From contig NC_088776.1 of NCBI RefSeq assembly GCF_954871325.1, positions 3,603,985 to 3,667,984 on the forward strand: DNA of 64,000 nt, given 5' to 3'. This stretch comes from Gordionus sp. m RMFG-2023. Lineage: Eukaryota > Nematomorpha > Gordioida > Chordodea > Parachordodidae. The notes beneath the pieces were generated by a model that was not told where the DNA came from, ran no database searches, and was given only the letters and a program-made list of their open reading frames with translations. How positions within the stretch are numbered: position 1 is the stretch's first letter; every line of letters starts with the position of its first letter. The translations under genes and the position numbers were made by a program. Shown here piece after piece: positions 1-12,166 of this stretch.

Positions 1-39
1 TAAAGATGTATAGCTTTGAACATCATTGATTTTTATGCA

Positions 40-180
40 GGAAGGAAAGAAGGAAGGAAGGAAGGAAGGAAGGAAGGAAGGAAGGAAGGAAGGAAGGAAG
101 GAAGGAAGGAAGGAAGGAAGGAAGGAAGGAAGGAAGGAAGGAAGGAAGGAAGGAAGGAAGGAAGGAAGGAAGGAAAGAAG
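40..180. repeat. (GGAA)n microsatellite
   Basis: A near-pure GGAA/AAGG tract. It sits at the same place in the large repeat unit as the longer tract at 17982-18220 and is preceded by the same flank (ending tttttatgcagg). Confidence 0.95.
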
Positions 181-287
181 GATTTTTAAAAATTAGATTT
201 TATAAATTTATTCAAATGTATACAAATGATGTTTTTTTTGTAAGATTATAATTCAATCAATTCCTAAATCTTTTCACGCACTTTTAG

Positions 288-352
288 AGAGCGCCAGAGG
301 TTCGATTATCCATGGTCGATGAAGTTCTACCATATCCAAATTTAGCGTTGAA
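288..352 (+). other. Exon-like conserved island in repeat unit (copy 1)
   Basis: A 65-nt segment sits between an AG acceptor (acttttag) and a GT donor (AA|GTAAAA). It reads RAPEVRLSMVDEVLPYPNL with no stop. The counterpart at 18426-18490 has the same 65-nt length, the same splice-like borders and an open frame reading KWPEVQLSMVDEVLPNPNL. The two differ at several positions, yet length and frame are kept, which looks like a real or recently real exon. I do not recognise the protein. Confidence 0.4.
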
Positions 353-1133
353 GTAAAATTTTATTTTTAAAAAAAATGATTTATTTTTTTAAGGAATATT
401 TGGAATATGAACTAAATTAAATTCTGATTCCATTTCCTGTTTTAATAAATACTTTTCTGGGTTTGAGTTTTTCCTAAAATATCAAAACTAAATTCTGGTG
501 CCAGAACTGTCAAAACTGAATGGGAAAAAAAAATCGAAAAATTTAAATACTTGGAGCCCTGGACTAAATACGGGTTCCTATTCTAAATACTTTTTGGAAA
601 AGGTGATTTCGATTTCCGGTTCCTATAATTTTTCCAAGAAGATTTTGGGTTTTTAGATTTGGCGCGGTTTTTGTTGGTTCTTACATTCGAGTTTTGATGT
701 TTTTTTTTAAAAAAAAGAAGAAGTTTTAGACAATAAATAAACTCTCTAAAATGAATTTACACATTTTGGGCAAAATAAAATGTTGCACATAAATTATGTG
801 TACTTTTTGTTTAAACAAACGGGGTTCTTAATTCTGGTTTCAAGCTTAGCGCTAAATGAAAACCATCTAGAATAATTCACTACAGGATTATCAGGTTCTC
901 TCTCCCCCCCCCCCCAATTAACATGAGAATACCTTTAATTTTTCTTTTCTCTCAAACACCCATAGAAACGCTCTAAGGCGCTATTTAAATCTATATCTAT
1001 TCTAACGTTTAATCTAAGGAATTGTCAATAAACATGTCCAGTTTGTTCTATAAGCGATTATTCTCAAGTGAAGAAATATCAGAAGCCTTCCTTTTATTTT
1101 CTATTTATAAGCTAGTCTCTAAATTATAATAAT

Positions 1134-1297
1134 CAGAGTTGTTAAAGGATCTACATACAAGTATCTAGATCCTGTATCTGGATATAAAAATGTGGTATCT
1201 GTATCTGTATCTATTTGATTAAATAATATGTATCTAGATATTATTTTAGACGTTGATTCTGTATGATCCATTTAAAAAGTATCTTTTAACAACTCTG
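1134..1297. mobile_element. hAT-type MITE (CAGAGTTGTTAAA ends)
   Basis: A 164-bp non-autonomous element with terminal inverted repeats: it begins CAGAGTTGTTAAAGGAT and ends in the inverse, ...TTTTAACAACTCTG. The interior is rich in 'gtatctagat'. It is flanked by an 8-bp direct repeat ataataat, a hAT-sized target duplication, although the flank is itself an ATA/AAT repeat. A second copy with an unambiguous target duplication lies at 27480-27644. It is absent from the matching place in repeat copy 3. Confidence 0.8.
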
Positions 1298-3063
1298 ATA
1301 ATAATAATAATAATAAAATAGGTTTTTAACCAGTAACACGACTAGTAAACTTTTTCAAAATGCTCAATATTCTAGCGAAAAAAATATTACGCACCCCTGG
1401 AGATTTTACTCATTGATGGCAGAAAGGTTTGTACAAAATCTATTAACGATATCGCTAGGCTTAGAAATACTATTTTTGGCTAAAATATTGCGCTATAAAA
1501 AATTGAGCTGTTTAATAACCACTAAACACGACAATACGAGCATCCCCCCTCCCCCCCCAACCCTTAGTTTGCGAGTAAAGCGAGGTATTTTCTTGTATAC
1601 AATTATAAATTTAAAGTTTTTGTAGATGATATTTTCAAATGTTCAATTGCCCATTGCATTTTATAAGTATCGCATTTTATATAAAAAAATATTTTGAAAT
1701 ATCGTTTAAAAATTTAGAAAATATCTTCAATCGTATATAATTTGGTTCTAACATTAAATAACGAAAAGATGATATCATCAATAAGTATAAATTAACTTTA
1801 TAAGTTAAAGCTTAAGCGTTTACTGTAAAATATAATGGAGTTTTAATGTTGTATTATTTCTCAATTATTTGGACAGTAGGAGCAGAAATAAATTTTTCCT
1901 GGTTTATGAGGGTGACTTGCAGTGATTTGTTTATATTTCTTACAATGAATTTAATATAATTAAAATAATAACCAATTAAGTAATTCTAAATTTGAAAGTT
2001 TGTTTTGCGCTAAGTCTTTGTATGTAAAAAAAAACTATACCCTATCAGGCCGTGTGCTCTTGGTCGGCTTATTACTAAATAGCCAAAAAATTTTATTAAA
2101 AAAAACGAAAAAAAACAACAAAAAAACATTAAAAAGCAAAAACATGGAAGGAAAATTTTTTTTAAAAAACGAAAAAAAACATAACCAAATAAACAAAAAA
2201 AACAGCCAAATACTTAAAAGTCCTCGTTCAAAAACTTTTTAGTCAATGATAAAAAGCAATTAAGTATCCAAATTAAGCCGACCTAGGAACATAGCCTTAA
2301 ATTTAAAGGGGAAAAAAACTTAATAAAAAACTACTATTCGTAAAATAAAACGCAAAAAAACGTTTTTAATTTAGGATTATTTATAAAGGAAATAAATTAC
2401 ATTGTTTTTTTTATATAAAATACAATTTTCCTCTTTTCAAATCGAAAAATTTTGACCTGGCAACTCTGTTCTCGAAAAGAGGTTAAAAAATTTTAAAATA
2501 TATATACAGATTTAAATTGGCCATTTTGTTGCAATCAGTTTCGATGGCTGAAAATCTTGTAGATGTTCTTACCTCCGTTTCTGGAATATGATTTATAATA
2601 ACTTTTTTTTTAAAAAAAAAATCATTAAATAAAAGAGAAAACGTAAAGAATAGGGTATCTAGGGAGAAGATGGAAATGTTGGAATCAATAGCTTCCCGTC
2701 AGAAAAACGATGTTGTAGACGTTAATTTGAATGGTACAAACAAATAAACTTATAACTAACATTTAAAAATTTATTAATTCTTTTATTAAAGTGGTAGAGG
2801 CTAAATATATATAATGTGAAGCTAGAGATCTGGAAAAAGTAAGCCCGGCCTTTACCATAGCCGGGCCTAATATTTCTTTAAAAAAAATTAGGGGGGGGGG
2901 GGGGGTTGGGTTGAGCCTTGAAATTTTTTTTTTAAATTATCTAAATTTATCAATTTTAGGTTTAAATTTTTATGCAAGAACTAGACGCCACATGACATAT
3001 ATCTTTTATTTTAAAAGTAATTATATTTTTTTTAAAGAAATTAGTTTCTATATTTAAATAAAT

Positions 3064-3300
3064 TCGGGCCGGACTGGCAAACTTTTTAAAAAAATTTCGG
3101 GTTTGGGCCGGACCGGACCGGATAAATTTTTAAGAAAAATTTCAAGTTAGGGCCGGACCGGACCGAAAAAATTTTTAAGAAAAATTTCGGGTTAGGGCCG
3201 GACCGGACCGGAAAAATTTTTAAGAAAAATTTCGGGTTAGGGCCGGACCGGACCGGAAAAATTTTTAAGAAAAATTTCGGGCCAGGACGGGCTTGAAAAA
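3064..3300. repeat. 45-bp GC-rich minisatellite
   Basis: Four to five direct repeats of about 45 bp, each with a GGCCGGACCGGACCGG-like core and an AT-rich spacer (aatttttaagaaaaattt). The minus frame is open only because the period is a multiple of three, giving a 15-residue repeat (KFFLKIFPVRSGPNP); I do not treat it as a gene. Copy 2 of the repeat unit has a shorter, decayed version near 7800-7990, and copy 3 lacks the block. Confidence 0.85.
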
Positions 3301-3945
3301 TTAGGCCCCATGTCACTAGGCTTTAAATCTTGATCCGCCGCGGGCCGGGTGTAAAATTATAAGGCTTTGGGCCACGCCCAAATTTTCTCTTTTCTTTTTG
3401 TTTATTCACCAAAAATAAAAAACAGGGTTCTGGACCGGGGCTGGTTCGATCTCATTTATAAAATTGGTTTTAGGTTAAGTTCCCTATTATCAGATTTCCG
3501 CTAAATAGTGTTCAAAACAGCACCCGAATTCGGGTGCAGAAAACCCTGCAAAAAATGATTTACGAATGGTGGTTAGGAAACTCGAACTCATATAAAAATA
3601 TTGTTTACTAGTTAGGTCGGGGCTAGAAAGCTTACCACGCAGGGGTTCTAACAGTACAGATTTTTAGTGGGTTATTAATTTAATCAGCATTTAAAGTTTA
3701 TAGAGATTTTTAGTATGGATTAGGAATTTGTTTTGTTAGAAAATTGTTAAAAGAATAAAGAAAGAATGAAAGAAACAAAGAAACAAAGGAAAAAGAAAGA
3801 AAGAAATAAAAAAAGAATGAAAGGATTATAATTTTAAATAATTAATTATAACGTTGAAAAACTCAAATATAAAAACTATTATAATTTGCTATTGAATATA
3901 AACCCCAGATAAATAATTTATATTAACCAAAATTCAGCGCTGAGG

Positions 3946-4143
3946 GTGAAAAGAGCTTTGTTGAAAAAGAGGGCGGCGTCTAAGGGTGCTGGCGATGGTC
4001 TTGATCAATTCAGTACGAAAAAGACCAAAATTTTGGTTATAACTAGACCAACTCAAAAACCTCCTGTAGTCACCAAATGCGTTCCTGATATTATTTGGCC
4101 ATTATATCTTGGATGGTCAATTGACACAAGATGCGATATTTAA
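3946..4143 (+). other. Conserved small open frame in repeat unit, copy 1
   Basis: An open frame following an acceptor-like 'aaattcag'. It reads VKRALLKKRAASKGAGDG, then a basic stretch and ILVITRPT, and ends at TAA. All three repeat copies keep it open (3946-4143, 8699-8911, 21455-21640). The differences between copies are in whole codons in the tail, for example PVVTKC against PVVLLATKG. No known domain is recognised. It may be a terminal exon of a duplicated gene or part of a decayed transposon protein. Confidence 0.4.
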
Positions 4144-4249
4144 TGTTTTTTTTTTAAAAAAAAATTTTATTATTTAAAATAAATTGGTTATATTTTTTTT
4201 AATTATTATTGTTTTGTTTATAGATAAATCTAATTATACAACTATTTGA

Positions 4250-4486
4250 TCTCTATTTTTTTTTTACCGTGGGATTTATATGTGTTTTCACGACCCCGAA
4301 AAAGTTTTTTTAATAGAATTTAGTCGAGTTGAATATGTGCGGAAGATATTCAATTCGATTTTTATAGTTATCGAAAATATGTCACTTGTGTATTGCAGCA
4401 TCTGGAGGAATTGATATTCGTCCTCTCAGATAATGGAGGAAAAGCAACTAATTATAGGGTCTGGCACAGATAAAATTATTAATATA
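4250..4486 (-). pseudogene. Possible Tc1/mariner-like transposase tail, repeat copy 1
   Basis: On the minus strand this block reads, in the copy 2 version (9015-9215), RPYSPRLNSIKKLF. That resembles the PPYSP-LNPIE-F signature near the end of Tc1/mariner DDE transposases. Copy 1 and copy 3 give related but disrupted readings. The plus strand of copy 3 (21742-21936) is also open, so strand assignment is uncertain. The glutamate of the DDE triad is not preserved at the expected NPIE position (NSIK). Confidence 0.25.
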
Positions 4487-4800
4487 TAGACTTCTTCCAA
4501 TAACTCAGCAATTTTATCAAATGATTGGGTGCCGGGCATTCTTCTACATGCCAAGGCTCTTGATTGCCTTTCTTCTCGTGTTATCTTTAAAAATAATTTA
4601 TTAAGAAAAATTAAATAAGATATTAATATTACCCAGTGAGCTGTTATTCCCATAAAACTACGGGTTTTTGAAGACCACAAATCTGCCGTGGTGCATATAT
4701 ATGATTGAGCTTTTAAGGTACTTTTTAAAGTATGTACATGATTTTTAAAAATTTCTATTCTTCTCTGCAAAGACCACCTCGAAAAATTTTTAAATGATCC
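4426..4800 (-). pseudogene. hAT transposase middle fragment
   Basis: Reading inward from 4800, the frame gives SRW-like and RRIEIFKNH sequence, then AQSYICTTADLWSSKTRS and FMGITAHWV, the diagnostic hAT 'TTDLWtS...ahwi' block carrying the first catalytic aspartate. A short intron-like insert (GTAATATTA to about 4590) follows, then RQSRALACRRMPGTQSFDKI and AELLEEVY, the next conserved hAT block. The C-terminal hAT dimerisation region is absent because the element is cut at 4486. The catalytic set is incomplete, so this is a dead fragment. Confidence 0.75.
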
Positions 4801-4869
4801 AATGTTACTAAGAATATCTAGAGTATCATATCAATATTTATCTATATATAAATTATATAACCTTCCATC

Positions 4870-5840
4870 ATTGTAACAAATTCAGGCTGTTCAACTAGGC
4901 TCAAAGGGTGTAAACCCTTGACAAAAATGCACATATCAATTTATCAATTTTATTTTGGGTAATTGTCGGTTTTATTTTATTAATTGCATTAAAGGATTCT
5001 GATATACTAGGTTAAATCATTTTTTTTATGATATTAGATTTGCTGGTTTTTCTGTGCTATTTTAAATATAGCTTGTATTCAGCATATAAGCCTAAATGGC
5101 ATCTCTAATAAAAAAAATATATATACTAGTTTAGTTTTATTTTATTCATTATCTTTAATAAGTATTTATCATTAATTGTTTGTGAATTATGATATTTATG
5201 TATTTTTTAAATTAGTTTTATTTTCTAATATATTATTCTGTGTATGTAATATCATATTTATCATTTTATAAATATCATTTGAATCTCTTTCAGATTTTTT
5301 TGAAATATATCTTGCAAAATCATTACTACTTTATTATAATTATTTTATTAAGAGCCATTTAAAATTATCTAATGTTATATATCAATTGTTGCTTAAATAT
5401 TTCCTATAATAAGAGAACTTTATGGTAGAATTTAACTTTATTAGTTACTTTTATTTATTTATAATATAAGTACAATTATATTACAGTTTTTAATCACAAA
5501 ATTTAATCAATTTAAAATGTATAAAAGAAAAATTGTTATGAATAATATAAATGTACACCATTTTACATATTTTATATATATAAGCAATGATTTTGCAAGA
5601 AAATTATCTCATCTTATATATCAATTGTTGCTTATATATTTCCTATAATAAGAGAACTTGCTAATATTTATATAAAACAAATATATATCCAAAATTATTT
5701 TAATTAGATAATCAACATCTTCTATAAAAATCCTTTAAATAACAATTATCTAAGAGGGACTTAAGAAGGTATTATTATGTCAATAATTATATATAATAAA
5801 AAATATACCTACCTTAATGTGCTTAACAAAAATTGTTGAG
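4870..5840. other. AT-rich interior of hAT element; short duplicated segment
   Basis: No gene visible. A segment of about 50 bp (atcaattgttgctta...ataagagaactt) occurs twice, at about 5378-5422 and 5615-5659, in direct orientation. Confidence 0.5.
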
Positions 5841-5849
5841 GAATTTGTT

Positions 5850-6030
5850 GAGCCTTTTAAAATTTTTTACTTGGGCAAATTTGGCATTCAGTTTGAACCT
5901 TGTCCTTTTCCACTAGAATAACTTTAAAAAATTTTCCATCTAGAATTTTAAGATTCGGATTTGATTCAGGAGAACCTATTTCCATAATTTCATCTTCACT
6001 AACTTCTTCATGATTGTTATTGTTAATCAT
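5850..6030 (-). pseudogene. hAT transposase N-terminus, BED-type zinc finger
   Basis: From ATG at 6030 the frame reads MINNNNHEEVSEDEIMEIG, an acidic leader typical of hAT proteins, then KFFKVI and ECQICPSKKF, the C-x2-C half of a BED finger. A stop follows in this frame. The rest of the finger resumes in a neighbouring frame across an A/T run, consistent with frameshift decay. The middle of the same transposase lies at 4426-4800, separated by AT-rich sequence. Confidence 0.5.
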
Positions 6031-8386
6031 TCTACAAATTAAAAAATATTACGTATAAAATATATATTCTTTACTAATCTAGTTTTGGTGTTGTTATTTT
6101 TAATCTTTCTATCTTTGTGAACTGTAAAATTTCCAGCTAATTTTGGTTATCGATATATTTAAAATAAGCGTGAAAAAAATAAGGAAAATAATACATGATT
6201 CCACGAAGAAAATAAAGTTACATTCTGTGATATGTAAATGTTTTAAACATGAATATTAAAAAGAATCTATATCTGTATCTTTTGTCAAGAAAATGAAAAA
6301 GATACAAGATTCTTTTCAAAATAAACGATCTTAGATACAGATACTAGTATCTTATTAAAAATGTCAAAAAGATACTGAGTACAAGATACAAAAGGATCTT
6401 GTATCTTAGATACAAGTATTCGCGGTACTGCCCAACTCTGCGAAAAGATGATAACAACAATAAGTATCAATTAAAACTATGAGAATAAAATGATACTTGA
6501 TTCTAATACAAGATATTAAATGTCATAATCTCCATCTCTTTATATAGTTAAGCTTAAGCGTTATACTATAAAATATAATGGAGTTTTAATGTTGTATTAT
6601 TTCTCGGTTATTTGGACAGTATCAGGAGCAGAAATAAATTCTTCCTGGTTATGAGGGTGACTTGCAGTGCTTTGTTAATATTTCTTAAAATGAATTAAAT
6701 ATAATTAAAATAATAACCAATTATGTATTTCTAAATTTGAAAGTTTGTTTTGCGTTTAGTCTTTGTATGTAAAAAAAAAACTATACCCTATCAGGCCGTG
6801 TGCTCTTGGTCGGCTTATTACTTTATAGACAAAAAATTTTATTAAAAAAACGAAAAAAACAACAAAAACACATGAAAAAAACCAAAAAAATTTTTTTAAA
6901 AAAACGAAAAAAAACATAACCAAATAAACAAAAAAAACAAGTCCTCGTTCAAAAACTTTTTAGACAATGATAAAAATGCAATTAAGTATCCACATTAAGT
7001 CGACCTAGGAACATAGCCTTAAATTGAAGGAAAAAAAACATAATAAAAAATCCCGCAAAAAAATACGTTTTTAATTTAGGATTATTTATAAAGGAAATAA
7101 ATTACATTGTTTTATTTTTATAAAATACAATTTTCCTCTTGTCAAATCGAAAAATTTTGACCTGGCAACTCTGTTCTCGAAAAGAGGTTAAAAAATTTTT
7201 AAACTATATATATACATATAAATTAGTTGCCATTTTGTTGCAGTTTCGATGGCTGAAAATCTTGTAGATATTCTTATTTCCTGTTTCTGGAATATGATTT
7301 ATATTACTATTTTTTTTTAAAAAAAATTCATCAATAAAAAAAAGAGAAAACTTAAAGCAAAGGGTATCTAAGGAGAAGGTGGAAATGTTGGAATCAATAG
7401 CTTCCCGTCAGAAAAACGATGTTGTAGACGTTAATTTGAATGGTACAAATAAATAACTAACATTTAAAAATTTTTAATTCTTTTATTAAAGTGGTAGAAA
7501 CTAAATATATTTAATTCTTTTATTAAAGTGGTTGAGACTAAATATATTTAATGTGAAGCTAGAGATCTGGAAAAAGTAAGCCCGGCCTTTACCAGGGCCG
7601 GGCCTAATATTTCTTAAAAAAATTAGGGGGGTTGGGTTGAGCCTTGGAATTTTTTTTTAAAATTATCTAAATTTATCAATTTTAAGTTTAAAATTTTTAT
7701 GCAAAATAAAAATATGTAGAAACTAGACGCCATATGACATATATCTTTTATTTTAAGTAATTATAATTTTTTTAAAAAAATTTTCTATATTTAAATAAAA
7801 TCGGGCCATGCTGGTAAACTTTTTTAAAAAACAATTGGGTTCGGGCTTAACCGGACCGTTAAAACTTTTTTGGAAATTGGAACGGGATCGGCTTGAAAAA
7901 TTGGGCCCTATGTCACTAGGCTTAAAATCTTGATCCGCCGCGGGCCGGGTTTAAAATTATAAGGCTTTGGGCCACGCCCAAATTTTCTTTTTTCTTTTTG
8001 TTTAAAAAAATTATAAATTAAGAATTCAAATTTATTATTATTTAAAAAAAAAACAGGGTTCTGGACCGGGGCTGGTTCGATCTCATTTAAGAAAATTGGT
8101 TTTAGGTTAAGTTCCCGATTATCAAATTTCCGCTAAATAGTGTTCAAAACAGCACCCGAATTCGGGTGCAGAAAACCCTGCAAAAAATGATTTACGAATG
8201 GTGGTTAGGAAACTCGAACTCATATAAAAATATTGTTAACTAGTTAGGTCGGGGCTAGAAAGCTTACTACGCAGGGGTTCTAACGGTACAGATTTTTAGT
8301 GGATTATTAATTTAATCAGCATTTAAAGTTTATAGAGGTTTTTAGTATGGATTAGGAATTTGTTTTGCTAGAAAATTGTTAAAAAG

Positions 8387-8543
<157 letters not shown>

Positions 8544-8698
8544 GTTTATAATTTTAAATAATTAATTATTACGTTGGAAAAAAACTCAAATGTAAAAAAC
8601 TGTGATATATTTATTGCCATCTTTATTATAATTATAAATATAATTTTCTATTGAATATAAACCCCAGATAAATAATTTTTATTAACCAAAATTCAGCG

Positions 8699-8911
8699 TT
8701 GAGGGTGAAAAGAGCTTTGTTGAAAAAGAGGGCGGCGTCTAAGGGTGCTGGCGATGGTCTTGATCAATTCAGCACGAAAAAGACCAAAATATTGGTTATA
8801 ACTAGACCAACTAAAAAACCTCCTGTAGTATTATTAGCCACCAAAGGCATTCCTAAGCTTACTTGGCCATACTTTGTTGGAGAGTCATTTGACATTTGTT
8901 GTGATATTTAG
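8699..8911 (+). other. Conserved small open frame in repeat unit, copy 2
   Basis: The same frame as 3946-4143 and 21455-21640. It reads VKRALLKKRAASKGAGDG with ILVITRPTKKPPVV downstream, and the tail differs from copy 1 by inserted whole codons and several substitutions. It is preceded by the acceptor-like aaattcag. Function unknown. Confidence 0.4.
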
Positions 8912-9363
8912 TGATTTTTTTAAAAAAAATTTATTATTTAAAATAAATTGGTAATAATTTTTTTTTAAATTATTATTGTTGCTTATAGATAAATCTAATT
9001 TTACAACTATTTGATCATTTTTTTTTGCTGTGGGATTTATATGCCCATATTTGTTTTTCACGACCCCGAAAAAGTTTTTTAATAGAATTTAGTCGAGGTG
9101 AATATGGGCGGAAGATATTCAATTCGATTTTTATAGTTATGATAATTTGACACTTCTGTATTGCAGCATCTGGAGGAATTGCTATTCGTCCTCTCAGATA
9201 ATGGAGGAAAAGCAACTAATTATAGGGTCTGGCACAGATAAAATATTATTAATATAAAACAATTTAAATTTTTAAAAAAATTATTTTTTATATTAATAAA
9301 TATCAGAGATGGTATCATTTCCAAGGCCCGACCAGGATTTATTTTAAAAATATATAATATTTA

Positions 9364-12166
9364 AAACAAATCAATAAAACAATCCATATTTATTCATAAT
9401 TATATTTATTTATCTATCCATTAAAAAAAATTATAAAGATTTTCATAATTATATTTATTTATCTATCCATTAAAAAAAATTATAAAGATTATAAATAAAT
9501 AATAATTATCCAGCTCATATATTCTTCATCCCATAGGTCCATTCTTTGTTCCTCCCAGCTGACATCTTCTCCAATTAATCCAATATCTTCACTCCAAAAT
9601 AGTTAACAAAGGACTCCTTAAAAACCAACCATGTGATGATCACGTTTTCCCCCTATCTACAAGGAAAACTTAATTCCCCTGTCAGAAAATAACTGACATT
9701 TGATGTATTAAATTAAATTTATTTCTTCTTTTTTTTAACAGCTACAACACGCCCACCCTTCACAAGCCCAACGTCCCTCTCTCTGTGGTGTTGTTGTATC
9801 GAATCGCCCCTTTGAATTGTATCGAATCCCCCTTTGAATTGTATCAACTTTGAATTGTATCGACTTTGAATTGTAACGAATCACCTCTCTGAATTGAATC
9901 GGGACGCCTTGAAGACGTTCAGGGAATTTATCGAATCGACTTCCCTTATGATGATTTATAATATAATATCTCCGATACATTTCAATATATAATCGCGAAA
10001 ACACATATTATCAATAATGACATGTACATTGGGGTATCTGCATTTTTAATCTATGGAACATAAATATGGACAATGTAATATCAGCAAAACATAATAATTC
10101 ATTCATTTTAAGACATTTGGGAAATATGAGCTATAATATACATTATTTGGGTATGATTCATGGTAATTAAGAAATAATGATTTTACATATAATAATGTAA
10201 TGTGAACATATGGTCTGTGTGTGAAATGCAATTTCAACACATGTAATTTTCCTTCTGTCATGTGAAAAAAACAAAGCTACATCTTTATAAATATCTCCTA
10301 AAATGAATATAAAAATTCATCTTTAGGTATTAAAAATAATTGCGAAACTTTGCCGAACAAAGATTTTAAATAAAATTACAAAACATATGTATAGAAATAA
10401 ATTTAATATTTTATAGGGAGGAAAAATATATAATATGTAGAAAATACAATAATATCCATCTAGGAATTACTCAGTATCCTAAGAAAAATATACCATTTCT
10501 ACCTAACTCTGCCATTACAATTAGCACAAATTCACAAAAATGTAGAATGCAAAGTAACAAAAATTGAGAATTTAATGTGTTATATGGTATATATGTAAAG
10601 AATTTTTAATATACCTTCACAATATAAAATAATTTGATACTTTTCTTTAAAAAAATGTTCATAAATAAATAGTAAATAGTGATGTGCTATAAAATTATTA
10701 CAAAGATTAAAAAAATTTAATATGCATCAAAAATTTACAAAAAAAAATTTACACAAAAAAAACTTTCTCCAGTATGCAAACTAAACAATATTCTCACCTC
10801 AAGGCATACCCATCAACATGGCTGACCTTGTCTGTAAAAATATTTTCCCTTCACATCATTGCATACCATAAAAATAATATAATAATTGCAAATAAAACTT
10901 TTTATAAAATTTTATAATTAAAAAAAATATATATATATATTAAATATAGAGATTTCATAATTTAAAAAAAAATATTACACATCATCTAATATATCATATA
11001 AATTCCTAACAATTTATATATATATCAAATGCAGACACTATATCAAAATAAATATCCACCTATAACATTATAGATATTATTCTGATTTCATCATACTTCA
11101 ATTCCTTTAAATTATCATTCATAATTAAATATATCATATGTGTAATTCATATTACACCCTATTTCATAAAAATGATTAATTACTTCAAAATAAACAACAA
11201 TAACTCACCCTCAATAGATCACTTAATAATATATCAACCTTAATTGAAACTGAATTACATATACAATATATTAACATTAATTAATAATAAATTATCCCAC
11301 ACATATCCATCCCTTTAAAAACCCAAAATGCATAATTATATAATACACACCTTATTACAAAAGTCTATTTCCATATATATTTTCCTAAATTTCAAATATT
11401 TAAATATTTAGCAATCCTTTCTGTCCTGCTGATCTTGAGGTCTTAGCTTTCTATGACGGAATACCTATAACACCATTCAATGAGTTTTAAGGCATACCAA
11501 ATAATAAGACCATTTGGATGTACAATATATCTAGACATATAATATACCAAATATTACTGTCTTAAATTCCTGATCTTATTTTCATATTCCTGCCTAATTC
11601 TCATTACATACTTTCTATCTTAAACCTTTTAAGTTAAATATTTAATATGAAATTACAGAAACCCTTAAAATCACCTCTTCTTTTCCTGACCCCCTGTATC
11701 GTTTCTAGTACTTGTGTTGTGGTTTCACAGTAAAATTCAAAATTACATGAAAAAAAAATGGTTCTTACCTTTTTATAACAAATAACTTTTGAATCTCCAG
11801 GTTCTGTACATGCATCAATTTCTGTTCCTTCATTGCATTGTGTTCCGCATTAATCCCTAGATAAATCCTGTCGACGGCAACAAGAATCTATCCATTAAAA
11901 AAAATATAAATATTATAAATCATATTTATCCCGCTTCACATGTTCTTCACTCCCACAGGTCCATTCTTCATTCCTCCCAGCTGACATCTGCTCCAATTAA
12001 TCCAATATTTTCCAAAATAGTTAACAAAGGACTCCTTAAAAACCAACCATGTGATGATCACGTTTTTCCCCTATCCACCAGGAAAACTTAATTCCCATGT
12101 CAGAAAATAATTGACATTTGATGTATTAAATTAAATTTATTTCTTCCTTTTTTCAACAGCTACAAC
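9364..12166. mobile_element. LTR-like non-autonomous insertion in repeat copy 2
   Basis: A 2.8-kb insertion relative to repeat copy 3, flanked by the 8-bp direct repeat aatattta (9356-9363 and 12167-12174); copy 3 has a single aatattta at the matching site near 22090. Its ends are direct repeats, about 9364-9748 and 11886-12166, both closing with ACAGCTACAAC. The left repeat is longer and contains a 49-bp internal duplication. The interior shows no capsid, reverse transcriptase or integrase reading. It is treated as a fossil non-autonomous LTR-type element; family not assigned. It is younger than the duplication of the repeat unit. Confidence 0.6.
9790..9905. repeat. Short tandem motif inside the LTR-like element
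   Basis: Four to five degenerate repeats of a 'tttgaattgtatcga' unit lie just inside the left terminal repeat. Confidence 0.7.

Larger units (their letters stand above)
1..4488. repeat. Large repeat unit, copy 1 (left end outside window)
   Basis: This block matches 17940-21990 (copy 3) and, from about 1745 on, 6441-9255 (copy 2) along its length. Order of parts: (GGAA)n; a coding-like island at 288-352; a MITE at 1134-1297; a hAT-MITE-like stretch around 1340-1530; coding-like islands near 2545-2745; a GC-rich minisatellite; a degenerate GAAA tract near 3740-3830; a further open island at 3946-4143; and a 3' block at 4250-4480. It stops abruptly near 4488 where hAT transposase sequence begins. 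Unit length in copy 3 is about 6 kb. The nature of the unit is unknown; it could be an old transposon or a duplicated host locus. Confidence 0.8.
4486..6440 (-). mobile_element. hAT transposon, 3'-truncated, minus strand
   Basis: The minus strand carries hAT transposase sequence: a BED-finger-like start (5850-6030) and the conserved middle (4486-4800). Its outer end at about 6440 reads, inward, CAGAGTTGGGCAGTA, a hAT-type terminal repeat start. At the other side the coding sequence stops at 4486 against repeat copy 1 with no terminal repeat, so that end is missing. Immediately outside 6440 repeat copy 2 begins mid-unit. The element therefore sits at a rearranged junction between two repeat copies. 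Confidence 0.65.

Noticed and set aside
1341-1450. Possible exon ending at GGCAGAAAG|GTTTGT
   Set aside because: The same words recur at 27361-27400 and in MITEs around 29.4 and 30.2 kb, so it is transposon-derived.
3086-3316. Minus frame with 15-residue repeats
   Set aside because: The 45-bp minisatellite keeps the frame by period; no splice or family support.
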